Below are positions 7,162 to 11,074 of a DNA stretch of 11,074 nucleotides, one piece after another. The notes beneath the pieces were generated by a model. The model saw nothing but the letters and a program-made list of their open reading frames with translations, was not told where the DNA came from and did no database searches. Origin of the DNA: Schlesneria sp. (GTDB taxonomy: Bacteria; Planctomycetota; Planctomycetia; Planctomycetales; Planctomycetaceae); assembly GCA_025353525.1 (NCBI GenBank), contig JANXOO010001518.1:1-11074 (forward strand), in the 5' to 3' direction. Within the stretch, counting starts at the first letter, position 1; each line of letters starts with the position of its first letter. The translations under genes were made by a program, and so were the position numbers.

Positions 7162-10100
7162 TTACTTGTTAAGAACTTCGTCCAGATTCATCAACTCGTT
7201 CGCCAGCATTGTCCATGCTGCGAGCGTTACCGGTCCGAGCGACGGATCGGCTTTGGAGTCTCCTTCGGCGATCAGTTTTTTTGCATCGTCTTCGTGAGAC
7301 TTGTAATACACGCTGAATTGTTCGAGCGAATTTCGGACGATCGGCAATTCGTTCGAACGGAACGGACGCGCCAGCAGTCGCATCGCCATCGCATTCAGTC
7401 TCGCGGTTTCGTCGCTTCCGGTTGTCACCTGTCCCTTCAAAATTGACTGAGCCAGATTGCGGGCCGATTCGATGAATTGTGTGTCATTGAGCGTCACCAG
7501 CGCCTGCAACGGCGTATTCGTACGTTCGCGGCGAACAGTGCAAGTTTCGCGGGCGGTCGCATTGAAAATCTCCATGGATGCGGGAGGTGCCGAACGCTTC
7601 CAGAATGTATACATGCTGCGGCGATAAAGGTTTTCTCCCTGATCGCGTTGATAATCGCGCGTATTGCTGCCAATCATCGCTACCGCCTCCCAAACTCCGT
7701 CAGGCTGGTACGGTTTGACGCTCGGGCCTCCAATTTTTTCGACCAGCAACCCGCTTGAGGCGAGAGCGTAATCGCGAATCATCTCGGCATCCATCCGGAA
7801 TCGGGGTCCACGCGACAGCAACCTGTTCTGCGGGTCCCTGTCGAGCTTCTCTTTTGTCACTTCGGCCGACTGCCTGTAGGTGTTTGAAGTCACAATCAGC
7901 CGGAACAGTCGCTTGATGTCCCATGGTACGACCGCCAATGTGTTCGACGAGGTCTGTGGCCAGTTCAGACCTGGACTTCCCTCGCGAAATTCGACCGCCA
8001 GCCAGTCGAGCAATTCCTGATTCGAGGGAAGTTCTCCCGCAATACCGAAATCACCTGCCGTTCGGACGATTCCCGTGCCAAACAACTCTTGCCAGAACCG
8101 GTTCACGGTCACGCGGGCAGTGAGTGGATGACCGGGATCAAGCAACCACTCCGCCAGACCCAGCCGATTCCTGGGTGCAGTCGCAAGGAAGGGTGGCAGC
8201 GCTGCAGGGGTGCTCGCCTTGACCGAATCGCGGCGCTTGTCGTACTCACCACGAAACAGCACGAACGCCATCGCGTCTTCGGATTTTTCGTTCATGACGT
8301 GAGCAATCGTACCTCTTCCGCTAACGGTTTTCAGTTCGGTTTCAAGCGAGGCAAGCTTTTGCGACAGGTCACGGAACGGAGCATCATCCGTCCCCAGCCA
8401 CCAGGGGTAAATCTCGTTCTTCTCTGCGTCGGTTCGTTGTTCGGGTGTCTTCGCGATAATTCCTGTCAGTCGCGTCGCTGTGGCCAGGGCTTCGACTTCG
8501 GCCGGTTGCAATGCTCGCTTGTAGAGACGCAGATCCTCGATTCCTGCTGCGCTGATCGGTTCGCCCGCACTCCGCCCACCAATTCGAAACGGGACATCTG
8601 TTCGGATCGATCCCTTAAGTTTATCGACTTCGACGTTCGTCGGCTGCGGCTTTCCGTTGTAGTAAATCCTGACGCCTGCTGCTTTGGCCGAGCCATCGTA
8701 CGTCACTGCGACGTGCGTCCATTCGTTTCCGGTCACCTGGGTCGCGGCCACTACTTTCAAAGCGTCGTCTGGCCAACTGCCGATGATGTGCGTCCCGATC
8801 CGGCGAGCCTGAACCCAGAAGTCCCAGCCTCGATAAACGCCAGGCTTGTCCATCCGCGCAGCGAGTGCCCCCTGCGAGTCATTTGGCTGAAGTCTGATCC
8901 AGGCCGCATAGGAAAATCCGTGATCCTTTTCAAAATTGCCCGCGTCCGCGATATCGACCGCCCCACCCTGAAGCTGTAAGGCCTTTGTCGAAGCGCCGTC
9001 GATCCATGTTGCAGACTCGCTGATTGGCAAATCGCGACGTTGTCCGTCGACCGTCACGACGACGTTCTTATCCTTCCCTTCGTTCAATGGCGCGTGAAGC
9101 ACCAGTTCTTTGGACGGAATTAACGCTCCGACAGTTTCAAGTGTCGACCTGGCCAACCATTCGTCGAATGCGGGTCTGGCTGACTGACGGCGCCCTTCCA
9201 CCGAGGCCCTGGCCGCAGCGATTTCTGCGGGGAGGGCGTCAAATCGGGATCGGTCTTCGTCTCTTGGAACCACGACAATGGGTGGCGTGTCTTTGATGTT
9301 GCCGTCCATTGCGTTCTGCGTCGTGTTGTTGAAGAACGATGCCAATTCGTAAAACTCGCGCTGCGAGATCGGATCGAACTTGTGATCGTGGCAGACTGCG
9401 CATCCGGCGGTCATCCCCATCCAGACTTGCGCCACAGTATCTGTCCGGTCGCGCGCGTAGAGAACAAGGTATTCTTCGGCGATGGCACCTCCTTCACTTG
9501 TTGTGATATTGCAGCGATTGAATCCGGACGCGATCTGCTGTTCGAGCGAACGGTTCGGCAACAGGTCACCTGCCAGTTGTTCGATCGTGAACCGATCAAA
9601 CGGAGTATTCCGGTTGAATGCAGAAATGACGTTGTCGCGATACGACCACATTTCGCGATAGTTGTCGAAATGAATTCCATGCGAATCCGCGTATCGCGAC
9701 GCATCCAGCCAGTACCGACCGCGATGCTCGCCCCAATGTTTCGATTCAAGCAACCTGTCAACAAAAGTTTCGTATGCATTCGGAGAACGATCCTGGACAA
9801 ACTGTTCCACCATATCGGGTGCGGGTGGCAACCCGGTCAGGTCGAGCGTCAGTCGCCGCGCGATCGTCCGACGGTCGGCTTCAGGAGCGGGATTTAGTCC
9901 GGCAACTTCCAGCTTTGCCAGGACGAATGCATCAATCGGATTTTTCACCCATCCGTTGTTTTTGACGACGGGGGCGACAGAGCGAGTCGGAGCAATCAAT
10001 GACCAGTGAGGCTGATAGACCGCACCCTGATCGATCCATGTTTGCAACATCGCTTTCTGTTGCGCCGTGAGAACTTTTCTCGATGAAGGGGGCGGCATCA

Positions 10101-10401
10101 TTTCATCAGGATCGACCGACAGGATTCGGCGAACGATTTCACTTTGCGAGGAAATGCCTGGTACAATTCCTTTCTTTTCGATGGCCGCCTCACGTTTGTC
10201 GAGACGCAAATCGCCTTTGCGAGCCGCACTGTCGGGACCGTGACAGGCGAAACAATTCTCGGCAATGATGGGCCGAATGTCCCGATTGAATTCCAGCAGA
10301 GCGTCCGCTGCCACCAGGATTTGCGGGTGCAGCGCCGCGATTGCTGTTAAAATTGGCAACCAGCCGAGTGCGAACGCAACCAATGTCGAGCGATATGTCA
10401 T
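7162..10401 (-). CDS. Planctomycete cytochrome c protein: PSCyt1 - DUF1549 - LamG - DUF1553
   Basis: This 1079-residue protein starts at an ATG with a GAGG Shine-Dalgarno element about 8 nt upstream. Residues 1 to about 33 form a signal peptide. PSCyt1 (about 36-128) contains the covalent haem motif C50-F-A-C53-H54 and a likely axial Met in EMMPPP (101-102). DUF1549/PSCyt2 (about 153-360) follows, with [13 protein letters not shown] and a second CxxCH, C334-A-V-C337-H338, in the conserved [13 protein letters not shown] LamG/concanavalin-like domain spans about 430-640, with phrases such as '[10 protein letters not shown]' and '[10 protein letters not shown]'; such domains often bind carbohydrate. 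DUF1553/PSD1 (about 740-1075) has [20 protein letters not shown] and [20 protein letters not shown]. The architecture is typical of planctomycetes and serves as the taxonomic marker of the window. The biochemical role of the family is unproven; periplasmic electron transfer coupled to polysaccharide or sugar breakdown is a common inference. It leads a probable operon with the beta-propeller gene. Within DUF1553, about 16 extra residues (810-826) precede [13 protein letters not shown]. Confidence 0.95.
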   Translation of the reverse strand: MTYRSTLVAFALGWLPILTAIAALHPQILVAADALLEFNRDIRPIIAENCFACHGPDSAARKGDLRLDKREAAIEKKGIVPGISSQSEIVRRILSVDPDEMMPPPSSRKVLTAQQKAMLQTWIDQGAVYQPHWSLIAPTRSVAPVVKNNGWVKNPIDAFVLAKLEVAGLNPAPEADRRTIARRLTLDLTGLPPAPDMVEQFVQDRSPNAYETFVDRLLESKHWGEHRGRYWLDASRYADSHGIHFDNYREMWSYRDNVISAFNRNTPFDRFTIEQLAGDLLPNRSLEQQIASGFNRCNITTSEGGAIAEEYLVLYARDRTDTVAQVWMGMTAGCAVCHDHKFDPISQREFYELASFFNNTTQNAMDGNIKDTPPIVVVPRDEDRSRFDALPAEIAAARASVEGRRQSARPAFDEWLARSTLETVGALIPSKELVLHAPLNEGKDKNVVVTVDGQRRDLPISESATWIDGASTKALQLQGGAVDIADAGNFEKDHGFSYAAWIRLQPNDSQGALAARMDKPGVYRGWDFWVQARRIGTHIIGSWPDDALKVVAATQVTGNEWTHVAVTYDGSAKAAGVRIYYNGKPQPTNVEVDKLKGSIRTDVPFRIGGRSAGEPISAAGIEDLRLYKRALQPAEVEALATATRLTGIIAKTPEQRTDAEKNEIYPWWLGTDDAPFRDLSQKLASLETELKTVSGRGTIAHVMNEKSEDAMAFVLFRGEYDKRRDSVKASTPAALPPFLATAPRNRLGLAEWLLDPGHPLTARVTVNRFWQELFGTGIVRTAGDFGIAGELPSNQELLDWLAVEFREGSPGLNWPQTSSNTLAVVPWDIKRLFRLIVTSNTYRQSAEVTKEKLDRDPQNRLLSRGPRFRMDAEMIRDYALASSGLLVEKIGGPSVKPYQPDGVWEAVAMIGSNTRDYQRDQGENLYRRSMYTFWKRSAPPASMEIFNATARETCTVRRERTNTPLQALVTLNDTQFIESARNLAQSILKGQVTTGSDETARLNAMAMRLLARPFRSNELPIVRNSLEQFSVYYKSHEDDAKKLIAEGDSKADPSLGPVTLAAWTMLANELMNLDEVLNK

Positions 10402-10427
10402 CCAAAGAACCTCGTTTTCGAGATTGA

Positions 10428-10455
10428 AGTATACGGCACGTTTCCGGAATTAAAA
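10428..10455 (-). promoter_or_regulatory. Putative promoter of the DUF1553 gene cluster
   Basis: Read on the minus strand, TATACT (10433 down to 10428) matches the -10 consensus at five of six positions and lies 27 nt from the start codon. A weak -35 candidate TTTTAA (10455 down to 10450) is 16 bp upstream. The short leader would contain the GAGG ribosome-binding element. The -35 half is poor. Confidence 0.35.
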
Positions 10456-10570
10456 CCGGCCCTTCATACTACACGGAAAACGTTCTTTTCTGAAGCATTC
10501 GTTCAACGCTGAAAAATGGGCAACAATTGATAAGGCGGAGTCAGCGCGAGAATCGCCAGCGATGTCGTGT

Positions 10571-10745
10571 AGTTCGTACCGAACTTTCGTTCGGATGAGA
10601 CCTCGGACGGCGACGACCCGTCTGTCGCCTGCTCGTTGAGCAGGTTACGAGCAATCTGTTTCAGCGAGCAGCACGATTCCAGGGGAATCCTGGCAAGTCA
10701 AAGGTTGCTGCGGGCGGAGTTCGAAATTGTCGGGATTTCGAACTC
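10571..10745. other. Cluster of short perfect hairpins, possible structured RNA or mobile-element end
   Basis: Successive inverted repeats with small loops are visible. AGTTCG/CGAACT (10571-10585) and CCGAAC/GTTCGG (10579-10594) share bases, so they are mutually exclusive. A GC-rich stem pairs 10604-10610 with 10618-10624 (one G-T pair). CCTGCTC/GAGCAGG with a 3-nt loop is at 10628-10644, and its 5' arm can alternatively pair with ACGAGCA at 10647-10653. GATTCC/GGAATC is at 10675-10689. An 11-bp stem GAGTTCGAAAT/ATTTCGAACTC with a 7-nt loop is at 10717-10745. No known RNA family was recognised. Confidence 0.45.
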
Positions 10746-10781
10746 TGAAAACGAGAGACGTCGCATGCGGTCTTTCGGTCC

Positions 10782-10875
10782 AACGGACCATGAATTCCGA
10801 TAGCCAGGGTCGGAGTCTTCGGAGGCCCTGGAGAACGGCGTTCCGAAAAAACCGCATTGAGGCCCAACGGGTCGG
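10782..10875 (+). repeat. Left arm of a perfect 94-bp inverted repeat
   Basis: This 94-bp block is the exact reverse complement of 10981-11074; I compared all positions by hand and found no mismatch. The arm begins AACGGACCATGAATTCC and ends GGCCCAACGGGTCGG. Its outer edge overlaps a 5-bp hairpin, GGTCC-AAC-GGACC, at 10777-10789. Confidence 0.97.
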
Positions 10876-10980
10876 TCATTCGCTTTTTCTACCGCATGTG
10901 ATGGACTCTTCGCGTTTGATTTGAGTGAAGCATCAAAATGACATTCGACATCAGGCTTCAATCGTCGATTATTCGGATGG
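10876..10980. other. 105-bp spacer (loop) of the long inverted repeat
   Basis: The spacer separates the arms. Next to the arms, complementarity fades rather than stopping sharply: the next seven positions match at five. Inside are short inverted repeats TTTGAT/ATCAAA (around 10916-10938) and TGAAGC/GCTTCA (around 10926-10960). It has no gene. Confidence 0.6.
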
Positions 10981-11074
10981 CCGACCCGTTGGGCCTCAAT
11001 GCGGTTTTTTCGGAACGCCGTTCTCCAGGGCCTCCGAAGACTCCGACCCTGGCTATCGGAATTCATGGTCCGTT
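10981..11074 (-). repeat. Right arm of the perfect 94-bp inverted repeat, cut by the window end
   Basis: This block is the exact reverse complement of 10782-10875. The match is still perfect at the last base supplied, so the true repeat may be longer and its outer boundary is unknown. The whole structure could extrude as a cruciform in DNA or fold as a 94-bp stem in RNA. Confidence 0.97.

Larger units (their letters stand above)
10402..10781. other. Gene-free stretch with leader/promoter and hairpin cluster
   Basis: No convincing coding sequence lies here; open frames on both strands are short and show no family features. The left part (10402-10460) is the leader and promoter of the minus-strand DUF1553 gene. 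From about 10571 onward short perfect inverted repeats follow one another closely, as annotated separately, up to the long inverted repeat. Confidence 0.6.

Noticed and set aside
9370..9400. Second CxxCH motif (CAVCH) in the DUF1549 domain as evidence of an unusual dihaem protein.
   Set aside because: The GCAxCHDHKxDP motif is a regular feature of DUF1549 domains, so it is not novel for this protein.
10862..10994. Integron attC-like core pair: GCCCAAC (10862-10868) and GTTGGGC (10988-10994), 133 bp apart, matching RYYYAAC and GTTRRRY.
   Set aside because: In attC sites complementarity lies between the core boxes with extrahelical bases. Here it extends perfectly 80 bp outward from the cores and only 7 bp inward, with no unpaired bases and no integrase or cassette gene seen. 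The match follows from the long inverted repeat.
10727..11066. Short open frames in the inverted-repeat region, including one on each strand starting MNSDSQGRSLRR and a 122-residue minus-strand frame.
   Set aside because: The shared peptide is simply the same 94-bp arm read from both copies. There is no ribosome-binding site or recognisable domain, and the long frame runs through the opposite arm in antisense, so it is not likely coding.

Overview
The window looks like a chromosomal segment of a planctomycete of the Planctomycetaceae/Schlesneria kind. The strongest evidence is the 1079-residue minus-strand protein with the planctomycete-type architecture PSCyt1 (c-type haem) - DUF1549 - LamG - DUF1553. 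A secreted beta-propeller and a xylose-isomerase-like TIM-barrel protein follow it, moderate GC and generally weak Shine-Dalgarno signals fit the same group. The species cannot be named from the sequence.

Layout. Positions 1-3340 (+) hold the end of a metal-efflux operon: the C-terminus of a probable RND periplasmic adaptor (stop at 111-113) and a complete CzcA/CusA-type (HME) RND permease. Positions 3450-4406 (+) hold an L-lactate dehydrogenase gene, full length in one frame but broken by a single in-frame TAA at 3702-3704. That codon sits where the family has the substrate-specificity glutamine (Gln102 in the classical LDH numbering), so this is a very young pseudogene, a polymorphism or a sequencing error. 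A promoter-like TATAAT lies just upstream.

Positions 10401-4584 (-) hold a three-gene cluster read leftwards: the PSCyt1/DUF1549/LamG/DUF1553 protein, then after a short gap the secreted beta-propeller (PQQ-dehydrogenase-like), then across a 129-bp gap the sugar phosphate isomerase/epimerase-like protein. The gap carries an elaborate nested inverted repeat with a 14-bp tandem duplication of one arm, possibly a terminator or attenuator or a copy of a dispersed palindromic repeat. The cluster suggests periplasmic oxidation of a carbohydrate or related compound followed by intracellular isomerase-type processing. This is inference from domain content and gene order.

Positions 10402-11074 carry no convincing gene. 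They hold the promoter region of the minus-strand cluster, a dense series of short perfect hairpins (about 10571-10789), and a perfect 94-bp inverted repeat (10782-10875 against 10981-11074, 105-bp spacer) that is still matching at the last base of the window. This right end and the LDH stop codon are the parts most worth a second look. No rRNA, tRNA, CRISPR array or transposase gene was seen.
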